DNA of 64,000 bases. Source: Streptomyces sp. NBC_01016 (lineage in GTDB: Bacteria > Actinomycetota > Actinomycetes > Streptomycetales > Streptomycetaceae). This document shows, one piece after another, positions 7,762 to 16,570 of this stretch (position 1 is its first letter; every line of letters begins with the position of its first letter). The notes under the pieces were generated by a model. The model saw nothing but the letters and a program-made list of their open reading frames with translations. It was not told the origin of the DNA and did not search any database. The DNA lies in contig NZ_JAPEOQ010000001.1 in NCBI RefSeq assembly GCF_026341035.1, positions 1,984,001 to 2,048,000 on the forward strand, in the 5' to 3' direction. Made by a program: the position numbers and the translations under genes.

Positions 7762-9024
7762 GTGAACCAGTTGAAGTCCCGTGAGTCAGAGGCCGACAAG
7801 CCCGGGGAATCCGTGCCGGGCACCGCACTTCCGGGTGCGCTGCCCGAGGCGCTCCGCGCCGAACTCGTCGCGTTCCGGCGAGACATGCACATGCACCCCG
7901 AGCTGGGCAATCAGGAGTTCCGCACCACCGCGGCGCTCAAGACCCGCCTCGAGAAGGCCGGTCTCGCGCCGCGCCTGCTCGGCATGGGGACCGGGCTCAT
8001 CTGTGACATCGGCACCGAGACCGGTGAGTGGGGTGCGGCGGACGGGCCGCGCGGGATGCTCGCGCTGCGTGCGGACATCGACGCGCTGCCGATCCCGGAT
8101 ACGAAGACGGACTGCGCGTACCGGTCGACGGTGCCGGACCGGGCGCACGCCTGCGGTCACGATGTGCACACGACGGTCGTGCTCGGGGCGGGGCTCGTCC
8201 TCGCGGACCTGCACCGCAAGGGTCAACTTCCGCACCCCGTAAGGCTGCTGTTCCAGCCTGCCGAAGAGGTGCTTCCCGGCGGCGCGCCGGACGCGATCGA
8301 GTGCGGGGTCCTTGACGGCGTACGCAGCATCATCGGCGTGCACTGCGACCCGAAGGTCGACGCGGGCCGGATCGGCATCAGGCCCGGCCCCATCACCTCG
8401 GCCTGCGACCGCCTGGAGGTCACCCTCGACGGCCCCGGCGGCCACACCGCGCGCCCGCACCTGACCACGGACCTGGTCACCGCCGCGGCCAAGGTCGCCA
8501 CGGAGGTGCCGGCGCTGGTCGCTCGCCGCGTCGACGCGCGCTCGGGCCTTGCCGTCACGTGGGGGCGGCTTGAGACGGGTCATGCGTGCAACGTGATTCC
8601 GCAGCATGCCGAGCTGTCCGGCACGGTGCGTTGCCTGGACCTGGACGCGTGGCGCGCGGCGCCGGACCTCGTCCACGGTGCGATCCAGGAAATCGCGGAC
8701 CTGTACCGCGCGAAGCCGGTCGTCAACTACATCCGCGGAGTCCCCCCGGTGGTCAACGATCCGGTGGTCACGGACCTGTTGCGTGACGCGATGACGTCCC
8801 GTCGGGGGCCCGACTCCGTCGAGGACACCCAACAGAGCCTGGGCGGCGAGGACTTCTCCTGGTACCTGGAGCACGTCCCCGGCGCGATGGCCCGACTCGG
8901 CGTGAAGCCCCCGGGCGAGCGGGGATCCCGTGACCTCCACCAGGGCGACTTCGACGTGGACGAATCGGCGATCGAGGTCGGCGTGGAACTCTTCACGGCG
9001 GCGGCGCTGCTCGACTCCGCGTGA
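7762..9024 (+). CDS. M20-family metal-dependent amidohydrolase
   Basis: A 420-residue amidohydrolase of the hippurate hydrolase / N-acyl-amino-acid amidohydrolase type. Metal-binding signatures are visible: ALRADIDALPI, HACGHDVHT, LFQPAEE and GGEDFSWYLEHVPG near the C-terminus. It would cleave an N-acyl or amide bond of a small molecule in the cytosol. It starts at GTG 7762 with no well-spaced Shine-Dalgarno; CCTACCCT upstream may be part of a promoter. It is flanked by unrelated genes, so the substrate cannot be inferred from context. Confidence 0.88.
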   Translation: MNQLKSRESEADKPGESVPGTALPGALPEALRAELVAFRRDMHMHPELGNQEFRTTAALKTRLEKAGLAPRLLGMGTGLICDIGTETGEWGAADGPRGMLALRADIDALPIPDTKTDCAYRSTVPDRAHACGHDVHTTVVLGAGLVLADLHRKGQLPHPVRLLFQPAEEVLPGGAPDAIECGVLDGVRSIIGVHCDPKVDAGRIGIRPGPITSACDRLEVTLDGPGGHTARPHLTTDLVTAAAKVATEVPALVARRVDARSGLAVTWGRLETGHACNVIPQHAELSGTVRCLDLDAWRAAPDLVHGAIQEIADLYRAKPVVNYIRGVPPVVNDPVVTDLLRDAMTSRRGPDSVEDTQQSLGGEDFSWYLEHVPGAMARLGVKPPGERGSRDLHQGDFDVDESAIEVGVELFTAAALLDSA

Positions 9025-9244
9025 GGTGTGGTGCGGCCTGCACCGGGGTTCTGGTCCTGTGCCGCGGTCGGCGCCCTCGTCAGGTGCAGCCTGCACCGGG
9101 GCGCCGCCTTGCCCACCCTGCCGCCCCAGGCGGCAGATTGCCCAAGGCGGGTGAGGTCGACCGCGGCGGGTGGGGAGCCGGGGTGGGCGTTACCCAAGGC
9201 GGTGGCGGCACCCCGTCGGGCCAGTGCCTGCGGGTGGGCACTTT

Positions 9245-9289
9245 CAGCCCCTGCGGCGTTTGAGCAGCGGGGTCCGGGGCGGAGCCCCG
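9245..9289 (+). repeat. Intergenic double-hairpin repeat, variant A, copy 1
   Basis: Stem 1 is CCCC-TGC paired with GCA-GC-GGGG around a conserved GGCGTTTGA loop. Stem 2 is GGGGC paired with GCCCC around GGA. It is identical over 45 bases to the copies at 32895 and 44432 (inverted). It lies downstream of the amidohydrolase gene in a tandem, not convergent, setting. Confidence 0.85.
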
Positions 9290-9331
9290 ATCTTGTGAAG
9301 CCGCGCGGGGATTGCAGGTAGTGGGCCGATC

Positions 9332-9422
9332 TCCCAAGACCCGCCGACGTTTGAGGCGCGGGGGTCAGGGCGGCACGCCCCGATCTCTCAAGCCCCGCCG
9401 GCGATTGAGGCGCGGAGCCCCG
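9332..9422 (+). repeat. Two decayed copies of the double-hairpin repeat
   Basis: At 9332-9382 a copy with a CGACGTTTGAGGCGCGGG core and a GGCGGCACGCCCC second stem is recognisable. At 9390-9422 another begins AAGCCCCGCCGGCGATTGAG but its second hairpin is truncated. They look like mutated remnants next to the intact copy. Confidence 0.55.
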
Positions 9423-9504
9423 TGGGCGGGGGACGGTTAACCAGTACGTAACGGGCCACCGGCACAAATGCATAACGGCGCCGCCCAACCGATTACCCCG
9501 CCAC

Positions 9505-9518
9505 GCTACGCGCGTTAC
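9505..9518. promoter_or_regulatory. Nucleoside-regulon operator, BMP gene 1
   Basis: GCTACGCGCGTTAC, a 14-mer matching the shared palindrome TCTACGCGCGTAGA at 10 of 14 positions, 54 bases before the BMP start codon. The same motif precedes the second BMP gene, deoA, add, deoC and deoD in this window. Confidence 0.65.
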
Positions 9519-9571
9519 GCTCCGCCGAACTCAGCGCCCTGCACGGCGTGTTGACGAAGGAGCACCTCACC

Positions 9572-10633
9572 ATGCGTCCATCTCGTACGTCCCGGCTCAC
9601 CCACATCTCCGTCGCCGTCATCGGCCTCGCTCTCGCCGCCACCGCCTGCGGCGGCACCAGCGCGGACAAGGCGGGCGACGACGCCAAGGACAAGAACCTC
9701 GGGCTCGCCATCTCCTACGACGTCGGCGGGCGCGGCGACCAGTCCTTCAACGACGCCGCGTACTCGGGCATGGTCAAGGCCGACAAGGAGTTCGGATACA
9801 AGAGCGACGACCAGGAGCCCAGCGACGGCGAGAGCGACGCCGACAAGATCGCGCGGCTCAGCTCGCTCGCCAAGAAGGGCTACAACCCGGTCGTCGGCGT
9901 CGGCTTCGCGTACGCCCCCGCCGTGAAGGCCGCCGCCGCGAAGTACCCGAAGACCACCTTCGGCATCATCGACGACTCCACGATCCAGGCGAAGAACGTC
10001 GCCGACCTGGTCTTCAGCGAGGAGCAGGGCTCGTACCTCGCCGGTGTCGCCGCCGCCAAGGCCACCAAGAGCGACATCGTCGGATACGTGGGCGGCGTCG
10101 ACGTACCGCTCATCCACAAGTTCGAGGCCGGCTTCGTCCAGGGCGTGAAGGACACGAACCCGAAGGTCAAGGTGCTCACGCAGTACCTCACGGAGACCGC
10201 CCAGGAGGGTGGCTTCTCCAGCCCCGACAAGGGCAAGACGGCCGCCGCCGCCCAGCTGGAGAAGGGCGCCGACGTCATCTACCACGCGGCCGGCCTGTCC
10301 GGTCAGGGCGTGATCGAGGCCGCCGCCGCGAAGAAGAAGTTCGCGATCGGCGTCGACTCCGACCAGTACGAGCAGAAGCCGCTGGCCAAGTACAAGGACT
10401 ACATCCTGACGTCCGCCACGAAGGACGTCGGCCGCGCCGTCTACGAACTCGCCAAGTCCGTGCACGACAAGAAGCCGCTGTCCGGTGTGACCCGGTTCGA
10501 CCTCAAGGCGGGTGGCGTCGGCATCACCGACACCAACCCGGAGTACAAGGAGGTCCCGGGCCTGGCCGACGCGGTGGAGAAGGCCAAGCAGGACATCATC
10601 GACGGCAAGGTGAAGGTCGCGACCAAGCCGTAG
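9572..10633 (+). CDS. BMP-family nucleoside-binding lipoprotein, copy 1
   Basis: A 353-residue lipoprotein of the Bmp/PnrA family, the extracellular purine/pyrimidine nucleoside receptor of an ABC importer. A signal peptide ends in the lipobox ALAATAC near residue 28. The mature part begins with the family-typical ISYDVGGRGDQSFNDAAYSG and carries YNPVVGVGFAYAP. The ATG at 9572 has GAAGGAG at 9556-9562. It is a close tandem paralogue of the next gene. It has its own operator upstream and its own strong terminator downstream, so it can be expressed separately from the rest of the transporter. Confidence 0.9.
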   Translation: MRPSRTSRLTHISVAVIGLALAATACGGTSADKAGDDAKDKNLGLAISYDVGGRGDQSFNDAAYSGMVKADKEFGYKSDDQEPSDGESDADKIARLSSLAKKGYNPVVGVGFAYAPAVKAAAAKYPKTTFGIIDDSTIQAKNVADLVFSEEQGSYLAGVAAAKATKSDIVGYVGGVDVPLIHKFEAGFVQGVKDTNPKVKVLTQYLTETAQEGGFSSPDKGKTAAAAQLEKGADVIYHAAGLSGQGVIEAAAAKKKFAIGVDSDQYEQKPLAKYKDYILTSATKDVGRAVYELAKSVHDKKPLSGVTRFDLKAGGVGITDTNPEYKEVPGLADAVEKAKQDIIDGKVKVATKP

Positions 10634-10702
10634 CCCGCACCGCAACGCACCACAACGCACGGCACCCCACCGCACCCCAACGCACCACCCCGCACACACC
10701 CG

Positions 10703-10738
10703 CCGCGCCCCGGCTTCCACGACGAAGCCGGGGCGCGG
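10703..10738 (+). terminator. Strong hairpin after BMP copy 1
   Basis: A perfect 15-bp stem (10703-10717 with 10724-10738) and a 6-nt loop CACGAC, followed by TT. It separates the two BMP transcription units. Confidence 0.85.
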
Positions 10739-10775
10739 TTGCAGTACGGACCGATAACGGTCTCCATGAGGGTCT

Positions 10776-10800
10776 TCAACGCGCGTTCTACGCGCGTTAA
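10776..10800. promoter_or_regulatory. Tandem nucleoside-regulon operators, BMP gene 2
   Basis: Two overlapping copies of the palindrome: TCAACGCGCGTTCT (10776-10789) and TCTACGCGCGTTAA (10787-10800). Their starts are 11 bp apart, one helical turn, so dimers could bind side by side. This is the only tandem arrangement of the motif in the window and precedes the main importer operon. Confidence 0.7.
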
Positions 10801-10875
10801 TCTGCGGCGAAGCCAGCGCCGTCCGGTCCGTCGTCGGTGCTCGTACGTACCTCTGTACCTCTAGGAGCTCATTCC

Positions 10876-11931
10876 ATGCGCCGGGTTTCCCGCATCGCGC
10901 TCGCAGGCACTGCGACCGTCGCCCTCGCCACCTCGCTCACCGCCTGCGGCGGCACGTCCAGCGAGGCCGCCAAGGACAAGAACGGTGGCAAGGCCACGGG
11001 CATCGCCATCTCCTACGACGTCGGTGGCCGCGGCGACCAGTCGTTCAACGACGCCGCGTACGCGGGCATGGTCAAGGCCAAGAAGGAGTTCGGCTACAAG
11101 GGCGAGGACCAGGAGCCGACCGACGGCGAGACCGACGCGGACAAGACCGCGCGCCTGGTCTCCCTCGCCAAGGCGGGCTACAACCCCGTCGTCGGCATCG
11201 GTTACGCCTACGCCCCCGCCGTGAAGGCCGCCGCCGCGAAGTACCCGAAGACCACCTTCGGCATCGTCGACGACGCCACGGTCCAGGCGAAGAACGTCGC
11301 CGACCTCGTCTTCAGCGAGCAGGAGGCCTCCTACCTCGCCGGTGTCGCCGCCGCCAAGGCCACCAAGACCGACACCGTCGGCTTCGTCGGCGGCGTCGAC
11401 GTACCGCTCATCCACAAGTTCGAGGCCGGCTTCGTCCAGGGCGTGAAGGACACGAACCCGAAGGTCAAGGTCGTCAAGCAGTACTTGACCGAGACCGCCG
11501 ACGAGGGCGGCTTCTCCAGCCCCGACAAGGGCAAGACCGCCGCGTCCGCGCAGATCGAGAAGGGCGCCGACGTGGTCTACCACGCGGCGGGCCTGTCCGG
11601 GCAGGGCGTCATCCAGGCCGCCGCCGCCAAGAAGGTCTGGGCGATCGGCGTCGACTCCGACCAGTACGCGCAGAAGGCCCTGGCCAAGTACAAGGCCAGC
11701 ATTCTGACTTCGGCGACGAAGAACGTGTCGGAGGCCGTGTACAACCTGGCCAAGTCGGTCCAGGATGGCAAGCCCGAGACGGGTGTCGTCACCGGTGACC
11801 TGAAGTCGGGGGAGGTCGGCCTCGCGAGCTCGAACCCGAAGTTCTCCGGCGACGAGGAGATCCAGAAGGCGCTGAAGACCGCGAAGTCGGGGATCACCAG
11901 CGGCAAGATCAAGGTTCAGAGCAAGCCGTAA
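10876..11931 (+). CDS. BMP-family nucleoside-binding lipoprotein, copy 2
   Basis: A 351-residue substrate-binding lipoprotein with lipobox SLTAC; the mature part again starts ISYDVGGRGDQSFNDAAYAG. Over most of the length it is nearly the same sequence as the preceding gene, including long stretches identical at DNA level, so a recent or gene-converted duplication is likely. The ATG at 10876 follows AGGAG at 10863-10867. The ATPase and permease genes follow on the same strand, making this the resident binding protein of the operon. Confidence 0.92.
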   Translation: MRRVSRIALAGTATVALATSLTACGGTSSEAAKDKNGGKATGIAISYDVGGRGDQSFNDAAYAGMVKAKKEFGYKGEDQEPTDGETDADKTARLVSLAKAGYNPVVGIGYAYAPAVKAAAAKYPKTTFGIVDDATVQAKNVADLVFSEQEASYLAGVAAAKATKTDTVGFVGGVDVPLIHKFEAGFVQGVKDTNPKVKVVKQYLTETADEGGFSSPDKGKTAASAQIEKGADVVYHAAGLSGQGVIQAAAAKKVWAIGVDSDQYAQKALAKYKASILTSATKNVSEAVYNLAKSVQDGKPETGVVTGDLKSGEVGLASSNPKFSGDEEIQKALKTAKSGITSGKIKVQSKP

Positions 11932-11962
11932 TCGCGGCGACATGAGTGCGGAACGGGGTGCG

Positions 11963-12006
11963 GGGAGCCTGTGCTCACGGGAGGGTCCGTGAGCACCCGG
12001 GCTCCC
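11963..12006 (+). terminator. Nested hairpin between binding protein and ATPase genes
   Basis: An inner perfect 10-bp stem GTGCTCACGG/CCGTGAGCAC (11971-11980 with 11987-11996, loop GAGGGT) sits inside an outer GGGAGCC/GGCTCCC pair (11963-11969 with 12000-12006). There is no U-run. A partial terminator or 3'-end protector that keeps binding protein in excess over membrane components is the usual reading in ABC operons. Confidence 0.65.
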
Positions 12007-12082
12007 ACCGCGCCCCGTTCGCAGACGTAGGGGCTCCAGCGCAGGGAACGGCGCCCGGCCCCCTTCTCCAGGAGAGTGCGCC

Positions 12083-13666
12083 ATCAACGCGTCCCAGAGC
12101 CCGCCGGCCGTCGAACTGGCCGGCATCACCAAACGCTTCCCCGGCGTCGTCGCCAACCACGACATCCATCTCACCGTGAACAAGGGCACCGTGCACGCCC
12201 TCGTGGGTGAGAACGGTGCGGGCAAGTCGACGCTGATGAAGATCCTCTACGGCATGCAGAAGCCGGACGAGGGCACCATCGCCATCGACGGCACCGCCGT
12301 CACGTACTCCTCGCCCGCCGACGCCATCGCACGCGGCATCGGCATGGTGCACCAGCACTTCATGCTCGCCGACAACCTCACCGTGCTCGAAAACGTCGTG
12401 CTCGGCAGCGAGAAGCTGTACGGGATCGGGGCGCGGGCCCGCCGCAAGATCCTTGAGATATCCGAGCGTTACGGCCTGGGCGTACGCCCCGACGTCCTCC
12501 TGGAAGACCTCGGTGTCGCCGACAGGCAGCGCGTCGAGATCCTCAAGGTGCTGTACCGGGGCGCCACGACTCTGATCCTCGACGAGCCGACCGCCGTACT
12601 CGTGCCGCAGGAGGTCGACGCGCTCTTCGACAACCTGCGCGAGCTCAAGGCCGAGGGCCTCTCCGTCATCTTCATCTCGCACAAACTCGGCGAAGTCCTC
12701 TCCGTGGCCGACGAGATCACCGTCATCCGGCGCGGCACGACGGTCGGCACCGCCGTCCCCGCCGAGACCACGTCGAAGCAGCTCGCCGAGCTGATGGTCG
12801 GCTCCGAACTGCCCACGCCGGAGACCGCCGAGTCGACCGTCACGGACCGCGCCGTCATCGAGGTGAGCGGGCTGCGCCTCGACGCGGAGGGCGGCCGGCC
12901 GCTCCTCGACGACATCTCGTTCACGATCCACGCGGGCGAGGTCCTCGGCCTCGCGGGCGTCGAGGGCAACGGCCAGACCGAGCTGATCGACGCGCTCATC
13001 GGCCTCAAGCACGCGGACTCGGGGACCATCGCGCTGGCCGGTACGGAGATCACCTCCTGGGTCACCCGCAAGCGCCGCGAACAGGGCATCGGCTACATCC
13101 CCGAGGACCGCCACCGCCACGGACTGCTCCTGGAGTCCTCGCTCTGGGAGAACCGGATCCTCGGCCACGTCACCGAGAAGCCCAACGCGCGCGGCATCCT
13201 CATCGACATCAAGGCGGCGCAGGCCGACACCCGCCGCATCGTCGAGGAGTACGACGTCCGCACCCCCGGCATCGACGTCACGGCGGCGTCCCTGTCCGGC
13301 GGCAACCAGCAAAAGCTCATCGTGGGACGGGAGATGAGCCACAAGCCGCGCTTCCTCATCGCCGCCCACCCCACGCGCGGCGTCGACGTCGGCGCGCAGG
13401 CCCAGATCTGGGACCAGATCCGCGAGGCCCGCCGCGAGGGCCTCGCCGTCCTGCTGATCTCCGCCGACCTGGACGAGCTGATCGGCCTGTCCGACACCCT
13501 GCGCGTGATGTACAGGGGCCGGCTCGTCGCCGACGCCGACCCGGCCACGATCACGCCCGAGGAGCTGGGTTCGGCCATGACGGGCGCGGCCTCGGGACAC
13601 CTGGAACACGTAGAAGAAGAAGGCGCCGAGATTCCGGCGGCCCGGCAGCCGGAGGACGAGTCCTGA
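12083..13666 (+). CDS. Nucleoside ABC importer, double ATPase subunit (non-canonical AUC start)
   Basis: About 527 residues with two ABC cassettes in tandem, as in RbsA/NupA-type sugar and nucleoside importers. Cassette 1 has GENGAGKST (Walker A) and LILDEPTAVL (Walker B). Cassette 2 has the usual degenerate GVEGNGQTEL, plus LSGGNQQK and FLIAAHPTRGVD. Homology clearly begins VELAGITKRFPGVVAN, upstream of the first GTG at 12176. Yet no ATG, GTG or TTG exists between the in-frame TGA at 11990 and that point. ATC at 12083, eight bases after AGGAG, is the only well-placed start. The stop overlaps the permease ATG. Confidence 0.88.
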   Translation: MNASQSPPAVELAGITKRFPGVVANHDIHLTVNKGTVHALVGENGAGKSTLMKILYGMQKPDEGTIAIDGTAVTYSSPADAIARGIGMVHQHFMLADNLTVLENVVLGSEKLYGIGARARRKILEISERYGLGVRPDVLLEDLGVADRQRVEILKVLYRGATTLILDEPTAVLVPQEVDALFDNLRELKAEGLSVIFISHKLGEVLSVADEITVIRRGTTVGTAVPAETTSKQLAELMVGSELPTPETAESTVTDRAVIEVSGLRLDAEGGRPLLDDISFTIHAGEVLGLAGVEGNGQTELIDALIGLKHADSGTIALAGTEITSWVTRKRREQGIGYIPEDRHRHGLLLESSLWENRILGHVTEKPNARGILIDIKAAQADTRRIVEEYDVRTPGIDVTAASLSGGNQQKLIVGREMSHKPRFLIAAHPTRGVDVGAQAQIWDQIREARREGLAVLLISADLDELIGLSDTLRVMYRGRLVADADPATITPEELGSAMTGAASGHLEHVEEEGAEIPAARQPEDES

Positions 13667-14799
13667 TGGCCATGAAGAACAAGTTCGACAAGGAGCGGCT
13701 GCTCCTCGGCGTCGCGGGCCCGGTCATCGCCCTGGTCATCGCCGTCGTCCTCACCTCGGTGGTGCTGCTCGCCTCGGGCAAGTCCCCGATCGAGCCGTAC
13801 AGCATCATGTTCGAGCAGGCGACGTTCTCGGACGTGCAGGTCCTGATCATCAACCAGGCCGGCATGTACTACCTCGCCGCGCTCGCGGTCGCCATCGGCT
13901 TCCGCATGAACCTCTTCAACATCGGTGTGGACGGCCAGTACCGGCTCGCCGCGGTCGTGGCCGCGATCGTCGGCGCGAAGGTGGCGCTGCCGGGCTTCGC
14001 GCAGGTCCCGCTGCTGATCCTCGTCGCGATGCTCACCGGCGCCATGTGGGCGGGCATCGCGGGCCTGTTGAAGGTGACGCGCGGCGTCAGCGAGGTCGTC
14101 GCGACGATCATGCTGAACTCCATCGCGTCCAGCGTCATCGGCTATCTCTACCTGCCCAGCGTCTTCGGCGTGCAGGTCGGCAACAACAAGACGACCGGCG
14201 TGATGCACGAGTCCGGCTGGTTCCCCGGCATCAACATGGGGGACGCGGGCGAGGTCTACGGCTTCGTGGTCATCGCCGCGCTGCTCGGTGTCGCGTACTG
14301 GTTCGTCCTGAACCGCACCCGCTTCGGCTTCGACCTGCGCGCGACGGGCGCATCGGAGTCGGCGGCGGCAGCCTCCGGCGTCGACGCCAAGCGCATGGTC
14401 CTGACGGCGATGCTGGTGTCCGGCGCGCTGGCCGGCCTCGCGGGCCTGCCCCTGCTCCTCGGCGACACCCACACGTACTCGCTGACCTTCCCGACGACGA
14501 TCGGCTTCCAGGGCATCACGATCGCGCTGCTGGGTCGTAACTCGCCGGTGGGGATCGCGTTCGCGGCCTTGTTGATCTCCTGGCTGGAGAAGGCCTCGCA
14601 AGAACTCGACCTGCAGGGCTACGACAAGGAGATCGCGGTGATCATGCAGGGCATCATCACGATCGCCGTGGTGGTCTCCTACGAGGCCGTACGCGTCTGG
14701 GGCCAGCGGCGCCAGCAGCGCAGGGTCGGCATCGAACTCGCCGTGGCCGCGGCCCCGGGCAACAACAACGACACGGAGAAGGAGGTGGCTGCCCGATGA
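13666..14799 (+). CDS. Nucleoside ABC importer permease 1
   Basis: A 377-residue polytopic membrane protein of the BPD_transp_2 (branched-chain/ribose-type) permease family, with roughly 8-10 hydrophobic helices. Typical segments are GFRMNLFNIGVDGQY and VTRGVSEVVATIMLN. It would form half of the membrane channel. Its ATG shares a base with the TGA of the ATPase gene and its own stop overlaps the next permease by 4 bases, indicating coupled translation. It corresponds in order and type to NupB/NupC-like partners of BMP lipoproteins. Confidence 0.9.
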   Translation: MAMKNKFDKERLLLGVAGPVIALVIAVVLTSVVLLASGKSPIEPYSIMFEQATFSDVQVLIINQAGMYYLAALAVAIGFRMNLFNIGVDGQYRLAAVVAAIVGAKVALPGFAQVPLLILVAMLTGAMWAGIAGLLKVTRGVSEVVATIMLNSIASSVIGYLYLPSVFGVQVGNNKTTGVMHESGWFPGINMGDAGEVYGFVVIAALLGVAYWFVLNRTRFGFDLRATGASESAAAASGVDAKRMVLTAMLVSGALAGLAGLPLLLGDTHTYSLTFPTTIGFQGITIALLGRNSPVGIAFAALLISWLEKASQELDLQGYDKEIAVIMQGIITIAVVVSYEAVRVWGQRRQQRRVGIELAVAAAPGNNNDTEKEVAAR

Positions 14800-16061
14800 G
14801 CACGGTCCTCGTCGACAAGAAGGCCGCGTCGCAGCCCGCACCGGGCGGCCGCCGCAAGCTCTCACTGCCGGTCCTGATGATCGGGGTGGCGGGTGTCCTG
14901 ATCCTGACCTCCCTGGTCCGCCTGATCACGGGCGCCGACGGCATCACCAACGTCAGCCAGATGGCCACGGCCCTCCAACTCGCCGTCCCCATCGGCCTCG
15001 CGGGCCTCGGCGGCCTGTGGTCCGAGCGCGCGGGCGTGGTCAACATCGGCCTCGAAGGCATGCTGATCCTGGGCACCTGGTTCGGCGCCTGGGCGGGCTA
15101 CCAGTGGGGCCCGTGGGTCGGCGTGTGCGTCGGCATCATCGGCGGCGCGCTCGGCGGCCTGCTGCACGCGGCCGTCACGGTCACCTTCAACGTCAACCAC
15201 ATCGTGTCCGGTGTGGCCATCAACATCCTCGCGCTCGGCGTGACGCGCTACCTCTCCAACTTCACGTTCGAGGGCGTCGAGGGCGGTACGACCAAGCAGT
15301 CCCCGCCGGTCGACTCGCTCGGCACGTTCAGCGTCCCAGGGCTGTCCGACTGGCTGACGACCCTGAACGAGAAGCACTGGTTCCTGATCTCGGACATCGC
15401 GGGCCTGCTCGGCGGCCTGGTCACCGACCTGTCGCCGCTGACGATCATCGCGGTCGCCCTGATCCCGTTCACGTGGTGGGCGCTGTGGCGCACGTCGTTC
15501 GGCCTGCGCCTGCGCTCCTGCGGCGAGAACCCGGTCGCGGCCGAGTCCCTCGGCGTCAACGTGATCAAGTACAAGTACCTGGCGGTCATCATCTCGGGCG
15601 GCCTCGCGGGCCTCGGCGGCGCGTTCCTGTCGATCGTCGCGAACCCCTTCTACTTGGAGGGCCAGACGGCCGGTAAGGGTTACATCGGCCTCGCCGCGAT
15701 GATCTTCGGAAACTGGATGCCGGGCGGACTCGCCCTCGGCGCGGGCCTGTTCGGCTACACGGACAGCCTCCGGCTGCGCGGCGGCACGGAGAACGTGCAC
15801 GCGCTGCTGCTGCTCGTGGCGATGCTCCTGGTCATCGCCGCGATCTGGACGCTGGTCAAGAAGAGGTACGTCGCCGGTGTCATCTGCGCCGTGGCGGCCG
15901 CCGGTGCGGCAACCTGGTACGCGACCACCGACGATGTCCCGCAGCAGCTCGTGACCGCTGTCCCGTACATCGCCACGCTGCTGGTCCTCTCCTTCTCGGC
16001 CCAGCGGCTGCGGATGCCGAGGGCGAACGGCCAGCCGTACCGGAAGGGCCAGGGCGCGTGA
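14796..16061 (+). CDS. Nucleoside ABC importer permease 2
   Basis: A 421-residue membrane protein of the same permease family. It has the motif GLWSERAGVVNIGLEGMLI and VNHIVSGVAINILALG, plus a large loop around SLGTFSVPGLSDWL. It pairs with the preceding permease in the translocation pore. The ATGA overlap (14796-14799) and the GTGA overlap with cdd at the other end show it is internal to the operon. Confidence 0.9.
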   Translation: MSTVLVDKKAASQPAPGGRRKLSLPVLMIGVAGVLILTSLVRLITGADGITNVSQMATALQLAVPIGLAGLGGLWSERAGVVNIGLEGMLILGTWFGAWAGYQWGPWVGVCVGIIGGALGGLLHAAVTVTFNVNHIVSGVAINILALGVTRYLSNFTFEGVEGGTTKQSPPVDSLGTFSVPGLSDWLTTLNEKHWFLISDIAGLLGGLVTDLSPLTIIAVALIPFTWWALWRTSFGLRLRSCGENPVAAESLGVNVIKYKYLAVIISGGLAGLGGAFLSIVANPFYLEGQTAGKGYIGLAAMIFGNWMPGGLALGAGLFGYTDSLRLRGGTENVHALLLLVAMLLVIAAIWTLVKKRYVAGVICAVAAAGAATWYATTDDVPQQLVTAVPYIATLLVLSFSAQRLRMPRANGQPYRKGQGA

Positions 16062-16444
16062 GTGCTGACTGGGAGGACCTGAGACAGGCGGCGCGCGAGG
16101 CGATGTCCCGGGCCTACGCCCCGTACTCCGGCTTCCCGGTCGGCGCGGCCGCCCTCGTCGACGACGGCCGCACCGTCACCGGCTGCAACGTCGAGAACGC
16201 CAGTTACGGCCTCGGCCTGTGCGCGGAGTGCGGCCTGGTCTCGCACCTCGTGGCGACGGGCGGCGGCCGACTCACCCACTTCACGTGCGTGGACGGCAAG
16301 GGCGAACTGCTGATGCCGTGCGGCCGCTGCCGCCAGCTGCTGTACGAGTTCGGGGGCCGGGAGCTGCTGATGGAGACGGGGGCGGGGGTGCGGACGCTGG
16401 GGGAGATGCTGCCGGAGGCGTTCGGCCCGGAGCACCTGAGCTGA
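16058..16444 (+). CDS. cdd: Cytidine deaminase
   Basis: A 128-residue homotetrameric-type cytidine deaminase converting cytidine/deoxycytidine to uridine/deoxyuridine in the cytosol. The zinc site is plain: CAECGLV supplies the Cys-Ala-Glu, and PCGRCRQLL the two further cysteines. CNVENASYG is the substrate loop. GTG at 16058 overlaps the TGA of permease 2. Being last in the importer operon, it acts on imported cytidine directly and feeds deoA. It shows no abnormality in length or active site. Confidence 0.95.
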   Translation: MSADWEDLRQAAREAMSRAYAPYSGFPVGAAALVDDGRTVTGCNVENASYGLGLCAECGLVSHLVATGGGRLTHFTCVDGKGELLMPCGRCRQLLYEFGGRELLMETGAGVRTLGEMLPEAFGPEHLS

Positions 16445-16487
16445 CGGGGTGGGCCGGGGCCCGCGCGGATGTCCATCTGGATCTGGA

Positions 16488-16514
16488 TGTCACACGCGCG
16501 GGCCCGTCGGTGTC
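16488..16514 (+). promoter_or_regulatory. ECF41-type promoter
   Basis: TGTCACA (16488-16494), a 16-bp spacer, then TGTC (16511-16514). The ECF41 consensus as I recall it is TGTCACA-N16-CGTC, so this matches at ten of eleven fixed bases. It lies 56 bases before the carboxymuconolactone-decarboxylase start, the expected target of the ECF41 factor encoded next. Confidence 0.8.
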
Positions 16515-16570
16515 TTCATGTCGAACGGCCGGGAGGAGCCCGGCCGGAGACGCTTCGAAGGATGGACACC

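Larger units (their letters stand above)
9025..9571. other. Long intergenic region with intact and decayed double-hairpin repeats
   Basis: Some 547 bases without a convincing gene. The first ~210 bases are G-rich, with two short repeats of a TGCACCGGGG-type motif near 9040 and 9090. An intact copy of the window-wide double-hairpin repeat lies at 9245-9289. Two degenerate relatives follow at about 9332-9382 and 9390-9422. The last 150 bases hold the promoter and operator of the first BMP lipoprotein gene. Confidence 0.6.

Noticed and set aside
10634..10702. CGCACC-rich quasi-repeats as a tandem repeat array
   Set aside because: Irregular period and composition-driven; no conserved unit beyond short CGCAC strings.
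12176..13666. GTG 12176 as start of the ABC ATPase
   Set aside because: It would delete the first conserved strand and A-loop (VELAGITKRFPG), and no ribosome-binding site is placed for it.
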